DNA from: Bradyrhizobium sp. AUGA SZCCT0158 | Lineage (GTDB): Bacteria; Pseudomonadota; Alphaproteobacteria; Rhizobiales; Xanthobacteraceae | Direction of reading: 5' to 3' | Length of the DNA: 55,840 nucleotides | Assembly: GCF_018130065.1 (NCBI RefSeq) | Contig: NZ_JAFCME010000035.1 | Coordinates: 1 to 55,840 of the forward strand | Part shown: piece after piece, positions 25,714 to 33,442 of the stretch | How positions within the stretch are numbered: position 1 is the stretch's first letter | Layout: every line of letters begins with the position of its first letter | The notes under the pieces: generated by a model | What the model saw: only the letters and a program-made list of their open reading frames with translations | Databases searched by the model: none | What the model was told of the DNA's origin: nothing | Position numbers and translations under genes: made by a program

Positions 25714-25740
25714 TTAGCACTCAAATGCGACGATTGCTAA
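25714..25740 (+). promoter_or_regulatory. CIRCE operator (HrcA binding site)
   Basis: TTAGCACTC, a nine-base spacer, then GATTGCTAA. The consensus right half is GAGTGCTAA, so one base differs. It lies 118 bases before groES and directly after a TTGACA promoter. HrcA represses chaperonin genes through this site; hrcA itself is not in the window. Confidence 0.92.
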
Positions 25741-25858
25741 GGCAAGAATTGCTCGGGGAGTTTGGCCGTCCCGCCCGGGACGGTGTCGAATACCCGGCAT
25801 TAGCAGCCATTTTGATGGCAATCAGACCTGAAACCAAGCCTTCCACAGAGGAAACCTC

Positions 25859-26155
25859 ATGGCCAAATCCAAATTCCGCCCGCTGCATGACCGCGTCGTG
25901 GTCAAGCGTATCGACGCCGAAGAGAAGACCAAGGGCGGCATCATCATTCCCGACAGCGCCAAGGAAAAGCCCTCGCAGGGCGAAATCACGGCCGTCGGCC
26001 CGGGCGGCCGGGACGAAGCCGGCAAGCTGATCCCGATCGACCTCAAGGTCGGCGACCGCGTGCTGTTCGGCAAATGGTCGGGCACCGAGGTCAAGCTCGA
26101 CGGTGAGGAACTCCTCATCATGAAGGAATCCGACATCATGGGCGTGCTGGTTTAA
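25859..26155 (+). CDS. groES: Co-chaperonin GroES
   Basis: GroES is the lid of the GroEL folding chamber. The 98-residue length is normal, beginning MAKSKFRPLHDRVVVKRIDA. The mobile loop is EEKTKGGIIIPDSAKEKP (about 21-38), and the roof and C-terminal VLFGKWSGTEVKLDGEELLIMKESDIMGVL are canonical. It is preceded by CIRCE. In B. japonicum several groESL operons exist under different control; the CIRCE marks this one as the HrcA-controlled type. groEL follows after 238 bases, an unusually long gap filled with a palindromic repeat. Confidence 0.97.
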   Translation: MAKSKFRPLHDRVVVKRIDAEEKTKGGIIIPDSAKEKPSQGEITAVGPGGRDEAGKLIPIDLKVGDRVLFGKWSGTEVKLDGEELLIMKESDIMGVLV

Positions 26156-26198
26156 GCACCGCCTAACTGCCGCCGCACCCTCATTCGTCGGCGCATCC

Positions 26199-26336
26199 CT
26201 TCTCCCCTTGTGGGAGAAGGTGGCGCGCAAAGCGCGCCGGATGAGGGGTCTCCATCCGCGGAGACAGACCCCTCATCCGTCTCGAATGAGCTGATGCTCA
26301 TTTGATCCACCCTCTCCCACAATGAGAGGGGAAGAG
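26199..26336. repeat. Palindromic repeat inside the groES-groEL spacer
   Basis: The left arm CTTCTCCCCTTGTGGGAGAAGG with GGATGAGGGGT pairs with the right arm ACCCCTCATCC and CCCTCTCCCACAATGAGAGGGG. Inner dyads GGCGCGC-AAA-GCGCGCC and GTCTC-CATCC-GCGGAGAC are also present. A relative lies at 42350-42524. The element is transcribed as part of the groESL mRNA and would fold into a long structure before the groEL ribosome site. Confidence 0.85.
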
Positions 26337-26393
26337 GTCCCGGCGACGACAAGCGGCAAGCGACCGTATTCATCCAATCAGGAGTAAATCCAC

Positions 26394-28040
26394 ATGGCTG
26401 CCAAAGACGTTAAATTCGCCGGAGACGCCCGCGATCGCATGCTGCGCGGCGTCGACATCCTCGCTAACGCCGTGAAGGTGACGCTCGGCCCGAAGGGCCG
26501 CAATGTCGTGATCGACAAGAGCTTCGGCGCCCCGCGCATCACCAAGGACGGCGTTACCGTCGCCAAGGAGATCGAACTCGAGGACAAGTTCGAGAACATG
26601 GGCGCGCAGATGCTGCGCGAAGTCGCCTCCAAGACCAACGACACCGCCGGTGACGGCACCACCACCGCGACCGTGCTCGCCCAGGCGATCGTGCGCGAAG
26701 GCGCCAAGTCGGTTGCCGCCGGCATGAACCCGATGGATCTGAAGCGCGGCATCGACATCGCGGTGCTGGCCGTGGTCAAGGACATCGAAAAGCGCGCCAA
26801 GCCGGTCGCCTCCTCCGCCGAAGTCGCCCAGGTCGGCACCATCTCGGCCAATGGCGATGCCGCCATCGGCAAGATGATCGCGCAAGCGATGCAGAAGGTC
26901 GGCAATGAAGGCGTCATCACCGTCGAGGAAAACAAGTCGCTCGAGACCGAAGTCGACATCGTCGAGGGCATGAAGTTCGACCGCGGCTATCTGTCGCCCT
27001 ACTTCATCACCAACGCCGAAAAGATGACCGCCGAGCTCGAGGACGTCTACGTGCTGCTGCACGAGAAGAAGCTCTCCGGCCTGCAGGCGATGCTGCCGGT
27101 GCTGGAAGCCGTGGTGCAGTCCGGCCGCCCGCTCCTGATCATCGCCGAGGACGTCGAGGGCGAGGCGCTGGCGACGCTGGTGGTGAACCGTCTCCGTGGT
27201 GGACTGAAGGTCGCCGCCGTCAAGGCGCCGGGCTTCGGCGATCGCCGCAAGGCGATGCTGGAAGACATCGCGATCCTGACCGGCGGTCAGCTGATCTCCG
27301 ATGAGCTCGGCATGAAGTTGGAAAGCGTCACCGTCAACATGCTCGGCCGCGCCAAGAAGGTTGTGATCGACAAGGAGAACACCACCATCGTCAACGGCGC
27401 CGGCAAGAAGCCGGCGATCGAAGCCCGCGTCAGCCAGATCAAGGCGCAGATCGAGGAAACCACCTCGGACTACGACCGCGAGAAGCTGCAGGAACGCCTT
27501 GCCAAGCTTGCCGGCGGCGTCGCGGTGATCCGCGTCGGCGGTGCGACCGAGATCGAGGTCAAGGAGAAGAAGGACCGCGTCGAGGACGCGCTCAACGCAA
27601 CCCGTGCGGCCGTGCAGGAAGGCATCGTGCCGGGCGGCGGCGTGGCGCTGCTGCGCGCCAAGAAGGCGGTCGGCCGCATCCAGAACGACAATTCCGACGT
27701 TCAGGCGGGCATCAACATCGTGCTGAAGGCGCTGGAAGCTCCGGTTCGCCAGATCTCGGAGAACGCCGGTGTCGAGGGCTCGATCGTGGTCGGCAAGATC
27801 CTCGAGAACAAGTCCGAAACCTTCGGCTTCGACGCCCAGACCGAGCAGTATGTCGACATGGTCGACAAGGGCATCATCGACCCCGCCAAGGTGGTGCGCA
27901 CCGCCCTGCAGGACGCTTCCTCCGTCGCCGGCCTGCTGGTGACCACCGAAGCCATGGTCGCCGAGCTGCCGAAGGAAGCGGCCCCGCCGATGCCCGGCGG
28001 TGGCGGCGGCATGGGTGGAATGGGCGGCATGGGCTTCTAA
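26394..28040 (+). CDS. groEL: Chaperonin GroEL
   Basis: GroEL is the 60-kDa folding chamber. The 548-residue protein begins MAAKDVKFAGDARDRMLRGV and contains the ATP-binding VTLGPKGRNVV and NDTAGDGTTTATVL (catalytic Asp in GDGTT), the apical GDRRKAMLEDIAILTGG, and the C-terminal GGM tail MGGMGGMGF. A good ribosome site AGGAG (26381-26385) is eight bases before ATG 26394. The flexible GGM tail suggests a housekeeping-type copy. A strong terminator follows. Confidence 0.98.
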   Translation: MAAKDVKFAGDARDRMLRGVDILANAVKVTLGPKGRNVVIDKSFGAPRITKDGVTVAKEIELEDKFENMGAQMLREVASKTNDTAGDGTTTATVLAQAIVREGAKSVAAGMNPMDLKRGIDIAVLAVVKDIEKRAKPVASSAEVAQVGTISANGDAAIGKMIAQAMQKVGNEGVITVEENKSLETEVDIVEGMKFDRGYLSPYFITNAEKMTAELEDVYVLLHEKKLSGLQAMLPVLEAVVQSGRPLLIIAEDVEGEALATLVVNRLRGGLKVAAVKAPGFGDRRKAMLEDIAILTGGQLISDELGMKLESVTVNMLGRAKKVVIDKENTTIVNGAGKKPAIEARVSQIKAQIEETTSDYDREKLQERLAKLAGGVAVIRVGGATEIEVKEKKDRVEDALNATRAAVQEGIVPGGGVALLRAKKAVGRIQNDNSDVQAGINIVLKALEAPVRQISENAGVEGSIVVGKILENKSETFGFDAQTEQYVDMVDKGIIDPAKVVRTALQDASSVAGLLVTTEAMVAELPKEAAPPMPGGGGGMGGMGGMGF

Positions 28041-28064
28041 GCCCCGCCGACCAATGCAATCATC

Positions 28065-28094
28065 GAAGGCCGCCTCCGGGCGGCCTTCTTTTTT
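28065..28094 (+). terminator. groEL intrinsic terminator
   Basis: The stem GAAGGCCGC / GCGGCCTTC has a CTCCGG loop followed by six or seven T, 24 bases after the groEL stop. Confidence 0.93.
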
Positions 28095-28157
28095 GGCGAC
28101 ATGATCTGGAGGTTTGCTACTTACGACGACGCTGATTCTCTCCCTTGAGGAATTCCC

Positions 28158-29360
28158 ATGCGCGCACTCCTGCTCTGCCTGTTCGGTCTGGTGACGGCCT
28201 CGAACCTGGCTTTTGCCCAGATGAAGCTTCCCTCCAAGGCAGCACCGGCACCCGGCGGCAGCGAAGTCCGGTACTTCACCTCGATCGACGGATTGATGGG
28301 CGGCAATGCCGACGTCGTCCTCAAGGAGATCCGCCAGGGCAAAACCGTCACCGCGGCCGTGCTCGACGTCTGCTACCCCGTCGAAAAGGGCTCCGAGCGC
28401 AAGGACCGCTTCGTCGCCAACCTCACCGTCAGCGGGGCGAACCTGACCGGCTCGACGCAAAGCATCGGTGACAAGCTGCCGGTCACCGTGAACCTCGCGC
28501 GCAAGGCCAGCGCCGACGGCTTCGAATTCCGCGGCCGGATCACCATCGGACAGGCGGTGACGGAAGTGGCTTCGACGGACAATTCCGATCTCAGCGAGAA
28601 GGAGTTTCTGGACAACCAGACCACCGATGACGGCATCACGCCGGCGCCGAAGGACTTCACCGAGGTGTCGCCGGAATCCATCGGCGTGCGGATAAAGCTG
28701 GATGCGGCGCTGGATTTCCTCAAGAGCCTGAAGGGCCAGGAGGTGGAACTCGGCCTGAGCAGCCTCTCGATTTCCTGCGACGCGCTGCGCGCCGGCGAAC
28801 AGACCATCAATCTCACCGCCGATCCGGAGCGGTCGGCGGCGCTGATCGCCAAGGCGAAGTCGACACCAGGTGTGGTCACCGCGGGATGGACCACCGGCAT
28901 CGTCGAGATGGACCGCACCATCCGTTTTGCCGCCGCCGACTGGCGCGATGGCGACAAGATCAACAAGGACAAGATCGCCGCCGCAGTATCCGCGGTGCTG
29001 TCGAAGACGCTCGCGGCCAAGGCGGCCGGTGCGGCGTGGAACGCCAACACCGGCAAGCTGACGCTGACCTTCAAGCGGCCGAGCGAGATCTACCCGGCGC
29101 TTGGCCTCACCGACAGCATCGAGGTCACCGCGCTCGTCTCGCCCGACAAGCCCGGCGCGTCGGACCGGCTGATGCTGTGGATCTCGAGCCCGGTGACATC
29201 GACCATCGACGAAGGCGCAGGTCCCAAGCTGAACCTGTCCGAAGGCGCCGGCGGCGAGGAGGAAGGCGGCGAGCCGGAAGACGATAATGGTTCGGTCGAG
29301 GCGCTCGCCAGGGAGTTCAAGGGCCAGCGCTGGGACATCGACAAATCGGCCTGGAAATAG
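28158..29360 (+). CDS. Exported protein of unknown function
   Basis: A 400-residue protein with a clear signal peptide (MRALLLCLFGLVTASNLAFA, cleavage before QMKLP). The mature part is mixed alpha/beta with RYFTSIDGLMGGNADVVLKE, VANLTVSGANLTGS and DRTIRFAAADWRDGDKINK, and an acidic low-complexity stretch EEEGGEPEDDNG near residue 375. There are no membrane helices beyond the signal. I do not recognise a Pfam family; it resembles conserved Bradyrhizobium hypothetical proteins. GAGGAA precedes the ATG. It follows the groEL terminator and is a separate unit. Confidence 0.7.
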   Translation: MRALLLCLFGLVTASNLAFAQMKLPSKAAPAPGGSEVRYFTSIDGLMGGNADVVLKEIRQGKTVTAAVLDVCYPVEKGSERKDRFVANLTVSGANLTGSTQSIGDKLPVTVNLARKASADGFEFRGRITIGQAVTEVASTDNSDLSEKEFLDNQTTDDGITPAPKDFTEVSPESIGVRIKLDAALDFLKSLKGQEVELGLSSLSISCDALRAGEQTINLTADPERSAALIAKAKSTPGVVTAGWTTGIVEMDRTIRFAAADWRDGDKINKDKIAAAVSAVLSKTLAAKAAGAAWNANTGKLTLTFKRPSEIYPALGLTDSIEVTALVSPDKPGASDRLMLWISSPVTSTIDEGAGPKLNLSEGAGGEEEGGEPEDDNGSVEALAREFKGQRWDIDKSAWK

Positions 29361-29512
29361 CGGTTTTCAGCCGTTCCCTTTCTCGATCCTTTCTAAATCG
29401 CTGAAGGCGGCTTTCCGCGCACCGCTCCATGCGGTCAGCGCATTTGACATGCCGCACCCGAGCGGCAATGAAACACCCTGATCTTGCAATGGCTTCCAGG
29501 GTGCCACGCTGA

Positions 29513-31051
29513 ATGACACGTTATGATGTCGTGATTGTCGGCGCCGGCCTTGGCGGCCTCACGGCTGGAGCGATCCTGGCGCGCGCCGGCCGCAAGGTGC
29601 TGGTGGTCGAGCGCAGCAATTCGGTCGGCGGTGCGGCGTCGAGCTACAAATCCGGCGAGCTGTTTGTCGAGGGATCACTGCACGAGACCAGCGACCCGAA
29701 CGACCCGCGCGACCCCAAACATGACGTGCTGACGCGTGCCGGCGTGATCGACGCCGTCAAATGGATTCCGTCCGGCGCGTTTTACCAGGCGCGCGGCGGC
29801 CCGCTCGATCAGCCGTTCCTGATGCCCGACGATTTCGACGCCGCGCGCCGTGCGTTGACCGAACGCTTCCCGGAGGCGCGCCGCGGCATCGATCAACTGC
29901 TCGGCGAGATGCAGCATATCAACGGCGTCGCGAACCGGTTCTCGCAAGGCGACGACGCAACGGAAACCTCGCGCGACCGTCTGGGCGCCCTGATCAAGCT
30001 TTTGCCTGACGCCGCGGATTGGCCGCTGTCGCTGTCGCAAAAGCTCGACCGCGTCTTCGGCGACCATGAAGCCGTCAAATGCGTGCTTGCCGCCAACCTG
30101 TCCTATTTCCACGACGACCCCTCCACGCTGTGGTGGATCTATTTCGCGATGGCGCAGGGCAGCTATCTGCAAAGCGGCGGCCGCTACGTGCAGGGCGGCT
30201 CGCAGCGGCTTTCCAGCGCGCTGGCGCGGGCCATCAAGGTGGCCGGCGGCGAAGTGCTGCTGCGCCGTGTCGTCAGCGCCATAGCGCTCGGCGACGACGC
30301 CAAGTCCATCACGCACACCGCCAAGGACGGCAGCGATCCCCGGACCGTGCAATGCGCGCGGATCATCGGCAACGCCGCGCCCGCAGCACTCGAACCCCTG
30401 ATGCAGGCGGACGCCGCCGAACAATTGAGGCAAACTTACGCCCGGCAGGCGCCCTCGACCTCGCTGTTCGCGCTGACGCTCGGGCTGTCAAAACCGCCGT
30501 GCGAATTCGGTATCGCCGCCTACTCCACGCAATTGCTGCCGCCCTGGATGAAGCGATTGACCGACTATGCGCAAGGCGCAGCGCTGATGGCGGAAGAGCC
30601 CGGCGAGCGCATGCCGCCGATGTCGGTGGTGGACTATGCCGCGATCGATTCCGGCGTGCCGGCGCCGCCCTATGTGCTTTCGATCCTCGGCCCTGATTTG
30701 TTGTCGAACTGGGACGCCTCCGACATGGACGCCTATCGCGAGAAGCGTGGGCGCTGGCAGGAGGCGATCGTGCGCTATCTGTCCTCGATCTATCCGGGGC
30801 TTGGCGAAGCCGTCGTCGCATCCTCGTTCAACAGCGCGCTGTCGGTGCGGCAATATCTCAACGCGCCTGACGGCGCGGTTTACGGATTTGCTCCGACCCC
30901 GCCACAGGCGATCTGGAGCAACCCGCTCCGCTCGCCGCGCACGACAGTATCAGGCCTTTATCTGGCCTCCGCCTATGCCGGCTTCGGCGGCTACACCAGC
31001 GTCGTGCAATCGGCCGGTCTCTGCGCGGATATGATCTTGCGGGAAGGGTGA
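29513..31051 (+). CDS. CrtI/phytoene-desaturase-like FAD oxidoreductase
   Basis: A 512-residue flavoprotein. The N-terminal Rossmann motif is VVIVGAGLGGLTAGAILARAG with the acidic VVERSNSVGGAASSY (about 31-45), typical of the CrtI/retinol-saturase/amine-oxidase superfamily. The C-terminal FAD-closing segment is LYLASAYAGFGGYTSVVQSAG. The start is ATG 29513. Family members desaturate or isomerise carotenoids or oxidise other polyenes, but no carotenoid gene is adjacent, so the substrate is unknown. It could also be related to all-trans-retinol 13,14-reductase-like proteins. Confidence 0.85.
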   Translation: MTRYDVVIVGAGLGGLTAGAILARAGRKVLVVERSNSVGGAASSYKSGELFVEGSLHETSDPNDPRDPKHDVLTRAGVIDAVKWIPSGAFYQARGGPLDQPFLMPDDFDAARRALTERFPEARRGIDQLLGEMQHINGVANRFSQGDDATETSRDRLGALIKLLPDAADWPLSLSQKLDRVFGDHEAVKCVLAANLSYFHDDPSTLWWIYFAMAQGSYLQSGGRYVQGGSQRLSSALARAIKVAGGEVLLRRVVSAIALGDDAKSITHTAKDGSDPRTVQCARIIGNAAPAALEPLMQADAAEQLRQTYARQAPSTSLFALTLGLSKPPCEFGIAAYSTQLLPPWMKRLTDYAQGAALMAEEPGERMPPMSVVDYAAIDSGVPAPPYVLSILGPDLLSNWDASDMDAYREKRGRWQEAIVRYLSSIYPGLGEAVVASSFNSALSVRQYLNAPDGAVYGFAPTPPQAIWSNPLRSPRTTVSGLYLASAYAGFGGYTSVVQSAGLCADMILREG

Positions 31052-31483
31052 CACGCGCCGCGTCGTCATTGCGATTCTGCTCTCTCCACGCGTCGTCCCG
31101 GCCTTGAGCGGGACCCATACTCCGCGGCGGTTGTTGTTTCAGAAGGTCGCTAACGCCTGCGCTCTCACCGATGGGCCGCGGCGTATGGGTCCCCCGATGC
31201 GCAATTGCGCATCTGAGATCGGCGCTCGCGCTGCTCGCTTGTCCGGGACGACGAAAATTATTTTCGCGACGCGCTACGCCCGAGTGGTTGCTGCCGCTTC
31301 TCCCCAAAACAAGGGAGCAGGGAATGCCGGATGCGCGCTGCACCCACGTCCGCACCTGGTTCGGAGAGCGGATTTACGTCGTTGCTGATCCGTCCTACGC
31401 GCTGGGCCGCAGCTCTCCCACGGTCTGGCTCTTTCCGTCGACGATCGGGCAGCGCACCCGCTGCAGCTCCGCTTCACCTCCAC
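31052..31483. other. Gene-free stretch with a composite palindromic repeat
   Basis: After the oxidoreductase stop this 432-base stretch holds a palindromic repeat (31091-31253) and then about 230 bases with no credible gene. Bases around 31280-31345 (CCAAAACAAGGGAGCAGGGA) look like a fragment of a dispersed Bradyrhizobium sequence, from memory. Frames through it have mixed codon use. Confidence 0.5.
31091..31253. repeat. Composite palindromic repeat
   Basis: The left arm GTCGTCCCGGCCTTGAGC with GGGACCCATACTCCGCGG and the right arm CCGCGGCGTATGGGTCCC belong to the CGTCGTCCCGG family. Between the right arm and the closing GTCCGGGACGACG lies CGATGCGCAATTGCGCATCTG, which is nearly identical to the arm of the repeat at 41095-41242. 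Confidence 0.75.
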
Positions 31484-31660
31484 CTAGGCAGCGCGCCGCT
31501 GCTCAGCGGGGGCATATCGACTCAACGCCGAAAGTTCCCGGTCTATGCGTGCCTGCAAGGCTCGGCGTTCTTCGTCAGAAGAGGATGAATCGCGCAGCCT
31601 GCGATAATGTTCGATGACCTTTTCATGCCCGCGAACGAGGAAAGCATCGAGCTCAGACAT
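31484..31660 (-). CDS. Small charged protein, 58 residues, unknown
   Basis: The frame encodes 58 residues starting MSELDAFLVRGHEKVIEHYR and continuing RLRDSSSSDEERRALQARI with an Arg/Ala-rich end. It is helical and rich in charge, without signal or membrane segment. Its ATG (31660) lies inside the end of the upstream 71-residue gene (8-base overlap), so the two appear coupled. Codon use and the overlap argue that it is real, although it is short. It sits in the region around hsp20. Function unknown. Confidence 0.6.
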   Translation of the reverse strand: MSELDAFLVRGHEKVIEHYRRLRDSSSSDEERRALQARIDRELSALSRYAPAEQRRAA

Positions 31661-31868
31661 GCTCGGCCCTCCCGGCTGCGTTCGGCGGGACAGGCAGAGT
31701 GAATGGAAAGGTATTTTCCGAAAGGGAGTTCAGGGCGGACTGTTCTTCGTCCATCCGGCGCATAATGTAGGCACGTTCCAAGTCCGATAGCTGCGTCGCG
31801 AGCAGCCTGCGGTAGCGATGGATATTGTCGCGGTGGGCACGCAAGCGGGCAAGTTTTTCATCCAACAT
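31653..31868 (-). CDS. Small helical protein, 71 residues, unknown
   Basis: The protein begins MLDEKLARLRAHRDNIHRYR and continues with LATQLSDLERAYIMRRMDEE, then a short Pro-rich end. Two ATG codons are adjacent (31871 and 31868). AGGAG is six bases from the second and three from the first, so I favour 31868. The N-terminal 50 residues should form a helical hairpin. Similar short proteins are common as hypothetical proteins in Bradyrhizobium. It is divergent from the ROSE-hsp20 unit and coupled to the following 58-residue gene. Confidence 0.7.
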   Translation of the reverse strand: MLDEKLARLRAHRDNIHRYRRLLATQLSDLERAYIMRRMDEEQSALNSLSENTFPFTLPVPPNAAGRAEHV

Positions 31869-32062
31869 CATCGTCTCCTGACGGTCGTCGTGTTTTCCTT
31901 TGAGACTGGAAGGGGAAAGGCCCCGCGGAAAAATTAGGCGGCCGGCCTTTACTGTCAAGCCGGCTGATGCCTGAAAAAATCGGTAACCAATCAGCCGCCT
32001 CACCCTAAAAAAAATTTCGCGCTCCCCTTGAACTTTTTTTCACTCTGACAATTCTTATGGTC

Positions 32063-32174
32063 GCCGCAGACAAAGCGGCCGGGGTGCCCATCGGGGCCCC
32101 GGACATGAGGCGGGCGCCGGAAGGTGTCCGGTGCCAGCTCGTACCCAACTTGCTCTTTGGAGGATTTGGCTATG
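32063..32174 (+). promoter_or_regulatory. ROSE-type RNA thermometer in the hsp20 leader
   Basis: The leader contains successive hairpins: GCCGC...GCGGC (32063-32079), CGGGGTGCCC / GGGGCCCCG (about 32079-32102) and GCGCCGG / CCGGTGC (about 32115-32135). The last element TTGCTCTTTGGAGGAT precedes TTGGCTATG. This is the conserved 3' hairpin of ROSE (repression of heat shock gene expression), with one C replaced by T relative to the TTGCTCCTTGGAGGAT I recall. In ROSE leaders the Shine-Dalgarno is paired at low temperature and opens on heating. A CTTGAA hexamer at 32027 could be part of a sigma-32-type promoter, but its -10 is unclear. Confidence 0.9.
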
Positions 32175-32621
32175 AGGTATGATTGGACTCCCCTGTGGAG
32201 GTCGACGATTGGCTTCGACCGCCTGTTTGACGTTCTCGACGAGGTCCAGCGGGCCAGCGAAGAGAGCTATCCCCCCTACAACATCGAACGTCTCGACGAA
32301 AACCGCTTCCAGATCTCGGTGGCGCTCGCCGGCTTCACGCCGGACGAGGTGGCGCTGACCATGGAACAGAATGTCCTGACCCTGGAAGGCCGCAAGGCAG
32401 ACAAGGACGAAAAGACCTTTTTGCATCGCGGAATCTCCACGCGGTCATTCAAGCGTCAGTTCACCCTGGCCGACCACGTCGACATCAAGGGTGCACGCTT
32501 CGAGAACGGCCTTCTGGTCATCGAGCTTCAGCGGGAAATCCCCGAAACCATGAAGCCGCGCCGCATCGCAATCAGCGACGGCACCGGCAAGGTGAACCAG
32601 ATCGAGGCCAAGGCGGCCTGA
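32172..32621 (+). CDS. Small heat shock protein Hsp20 (alpha-crystallin family)
   Basis: This 149-residue chaperone has the IbpA-like N-terminus MRYDWTPLWRSTIGFDRLFD, an alpha-crystallin domain (about 35-125, NIERLDENRFQISVALAGFT) ending in GARFENGLLVIELQREIPE, and a short C-terminal tail with the IxI-like RRIAI. It binds unfolding proteins to prevent aggregation. I chose ATG 32172 because it directly follows the ROSE ribosome site; the longer frame would translate the thermometer itself. It heads a run of three small genes on the same strand. Confidence 0.95.
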   Translation: MRYDWTPLWRSTIGFDRLFDVLDEVQRASEESYPPYNIERLDENRFQISVALAGFTPDEVALTMEQNVLTLEGRKADKDEKTFLHRGISTRSFKRQFTLADHVDIKGARFENGLLVIELQREIPETMKPRRIAISDGTGKVNQIEAKAA

Positions 32622-32704
32622 CCGACTGAACCATCAGGATCGATCGCCGCGCGGGGCTTCCCGCGCGGCAGCTCATCAACACGTCTATTGATTTGGAGGC
32701 AGCC

Positions 32705-33031
32705 ATGCGGCCGACACCCGCACAGCACGATAACGTGTTCGACTTCGACTTTCTGCTCCGTCCCGGCACGGCATTCGAACATCCCCGGGATGTGGTTTGT
32801 CACCCGGGTCTAACGCTTGCCGAGAAGCGCGCCATCCTCGCATCCTGGGCTTCCGATGCCTCTGCGATGGCATCATGTCCCACATTGCGCGCGCCTGAAG
32901 GGCTGAGAGCGCCCGTCCACATCGACGACATCCTGGCAGCGCTCTGCGCGCTCGACGGAAACGGACCGCGCCATCCGCCCGGCGGAAAGCCAATGCGCCT
33001 GCGCTCAACCGTGCGCCAAGCTGCAGCCTGA
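32705..33031 (+). CDS. Small protein downstream of hsp20, 108 residues, unknown
   Basis: The protein starts MRPTPAQHDNVFDFDFLLRP at ATG 32705, five bases after GGAGG. A conserved-looking core is HPGLTLAEKRAILASWASDA followed by VHIDDILAALCALDG; the C-terminus is basic. There is no signal peptide. I recall proteins with the HPGLTLAEKRAILASW pattern being widespread next to stress genes in Rhizobiales, with no assigned function. It lies 83 bases after hsp20 on the same strand and may be cotranscribed and heat-induced. Confidence 0.75.
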   Translation: MRPTPAQHDNVFDFDFLLRPGTAFEHPRDVVCHPGLTLAEKRAILASWASDASAMASCPTLRAPEGLRAPVHIDDILAALCALDGNGPRHPPGGKPMRLRSTVRQAAA

Positions 33032-33047
33032 TTCAGCGGGAGGAACA

Positions 33048-33239
33048 ATGGAAAAGTGCAGCGAATTGCCGCGCGAATTCGAACGGGTCGAGAGAGCGCT
33101 GGCACAAAATCTGGAAAACGAGGTGCGGGCCTGGAGACACGGTCGGTCGCTTCGACACAGCGTGACCGCAACCGGCGTTCCGGTCTTGCGACGGTCCACG
33201 CGAAAGCCTCGTCCCCTACGGGCCGACGTGTGGAGATGA
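33048..33239 (+). CDS. Small basic protein, 63 residues, unknown
   Basis: It begins MEKCSELPREFERVERALAQ, an amphipathic acidic helix, and turns into a strongly basic tail with repeated Arg. GGAGG lies six bases before the ATG. The stop overlaps the next start as ATGA (33236-33239). It follows the 108-residue gene after 16 bases, so the three small genes look like an operon tail of hsp20. Function unknown. Confidence 0.6.
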   Translation: MEKCSELPREFERVERALAQNLENEVRAWRHGRSLRHSVTATGVPVLRRSTRKPRPLRADVWR

Positions 33240-33442
33240 GCATGCCGTATCACGTCTATACGAGGAGCGGCCCCAGTGCCTTCGGGGTGATCGTTGAAAC
33301 GGCGCGCGATGCTGTCACAAAGGCCGCGCAATTTGCTGAAGAAGGACATCCAGAGGTCCTGATCAAGGACCTTCTTGGGCACATTCTCTCTCATGCCGAA
33401 GTCGCCGCCCTGGCTGAAGGCGAAGATGGCCAGGGCACGTAG
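33236..33442 (+). CDS. Small protein, 68 residues, unknown
   Basis: The protein begins MSMPYHVYTRSGPSAFGVIV and is predicted alpha/beta, with ETARDAVTKAAQFAEEGHPE and an acidic Ala-rich C-terminus. The ATG overlaps the preceding stop (ATGA), with GGAG immediately upstream. No membrane or export signal. It is the last gene in the hsp20-linked run and is followed directly by the remnant of a binding-protein gene. Function unknown. Confidence 0.65.
   Translation: MSMPYHVYTRSGPSAFGVIVETARDAVTKAAQFAEEGHPEVLIKDLLGHILSHAEVAALAEGEDGQGT

Noticed and set aside
26370..28460. A 696-codon minus-strand frame antisense to groEL
   Set aside because: It is a shadow of the high-GC groEL codons; no ribosome site, and the product is His/Asp-rich low-complexity text with no family.
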